Source of the DNA: a virus
Reading direction: 5' to 3' (one strand)
Length of the DNA stretch: 48,364 nt
Virus record (IMG/VR): IMGVR_UViG_3300040758_000080
Span: 1-48,364 of that record
In this document: positions 48,028 to 48,364 of the stretch, piece after piece
Numbering within the stretch: position 1 is the stretch's first letter
Layout: every line of letters begins with the position of its first letter
Position numbers and translations under genes: made by a program
Notes under the pieces: model-generated
Database searches by the model: none
Told to the model about the DNA's origin: nothing
The model's input: only the letters and a program-made list of their open reading frames with translations

Positions 48028-48281
48028 CTGCCGCCATGGCTGCCGCCAGGGTTGCCGCCAAGGATGCCTCCGATGCCGCCTGGGCTGCCGCCATGGCTGC
48101 CTCCGATGCCTCCGAGGCTGCCGCCTGGGCTGCCGCCAAGGCTGCCGCCTGGGCTGCCGCCTGGGCTGCCGCCAGGGTTGCCGCCAAGGATGCCTCCGAT
48201 GCCGCCTGGGCTGCCGCCTGGGCTGCCTTCGATGCCTCCTGGGCTGCACAAGCGGTCATCATCAGGAGGTATTTATCGTGA
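47664..48281 (+). CDS. Alanine-rich repeat protein, Imm-5-like family, copy 2 of the array
   Basis: A 205-residue protein. The constant domain (residues 1-121) is identical to that of the gene at 41-661, but the alanine tract differs in order and content (more K and V, fewer M). GTG 47664 overlaps the preceding stop. If the molecule is circular, its stop at 48281 equals base 44 and it overlaps the GTG of the next copy at 48278 (= 41). Confidence 0.85.
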   Translation: MSQMEEQINKVTLTTTLNRLRSADACVSRYAHLLRALGPSFDHDAPINLLTILEHNGTEDCLWALCATAENCDQVARLMAADFAEAVLPVFESQYPNDSRPRAAIEAARKFATGEITAAARAAAMAAARVAAKDASDAAWAAAMAASDASEAAAWAAAKAAAWAAAWAAARVAAKDASDAAWAAAWAAFDASWAAQAVIIRRYLS

Positions 48282-48364
48282 GCCAAATGGAAGAACAAAT
48301 CAACAAAGTGACCCTTACCACGACGCTAAATCGTCTTCGTTCCGCTGATGCCTGCGTATCACGA
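48238..48364. repeat. Terminal direct repeat, second end
   Basis: Equals 1-127. It includes the start of the next alanine-rich gene (GTG 48278), cut off by the window end after 29 codons. See the entry at 1-127. Confidence 0.8.

Noticed and set aside
1-48364. Lysogeny module, tRNA genes, CRISPR arrays, insertion sequences
   Set aside because: No integrase, repressor, attachment-site duplication, cloverleaf, spaced repeats or transposase was seen on either strand.

Overview
This window is best read as one nearly complete genome of a tailed double-stranded DNA phage. The virion gene order is that of a short-tailed (P22-like) phage: small terminase, large terminase, a long portal protein, scaffold, HK97-fold capsid protein, neck/adaptor proteins, a beta-propeller-like tail hub, internal/ejection-type proteins, tail fibres and spikes, then a SleB-type endolysin with holin-like membrane proteins. 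No integrase, CI/Cro-type repressor, polymerase, tRNA gene or CRISPR array was seen. A strictly lytic or otherwise minimal life style is therefore likely but not proven. Host guess (inference only): a GC-rich diderm using AGGAG-type ribosome binding sites. Many signal peptides end in A-Q or G-Q, a style common in Acidobacteriota.

Layout. (1) 47303-48364 joined to 1-846: a tandem family of alanine-rich repeat proteins with nearly identical constant regions and scrambled repeat tracts, followed by a small membrane protein. (2) 928-7792, rightward: early/DNA metabolism genes (annealing-type recombination candidate, Gp157-like protein, VRR-NUC and MmcB-like nucleases, a replication-type winged-helix protein) and many small proteins, packed head to tail with ATGA/GTGA overlaps. 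(3) 7819-7863: two hairpins between convergent operons. (4) 7887-10883, leftward: eight small genes. Four have the same hairpin (loop AUCCA in the mRNA) just before the ribosome binding site. (5) 10884-11045: a divergent control region, a second copy of which lies at 10493-10630. (6) 11046-15753: small terminase, a cluster of small genes including two membrane proteins, then large terminase. (7) 15750-35271: morphogenesis genes, including three tandem paralogues of a neck-type protein. (8) 35268-46196: fibre, spike and accessory genes, eight of which begin with a secretion signal. (9) 45063-47299: lysis region.

The most unusual features are: the set of nine phage proteins with Sec or lipoprotein signal peptides, two of them spike/fibre-like; the family of 5'-leader hairpins whose stems change but remain paired; the duplicated divergent promoter cassette; start codons placed exactly 7 nt after promoter -10 elements, which suggests leaderless mRNAs; and the alanine-repeat gene array at the contig junction. 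The first 127 bases equal the last 127, which looks like a circular assembly overlap. However, the same sequence also occurs a third time inside the array, so circularity and copy number are less certain than they appear.
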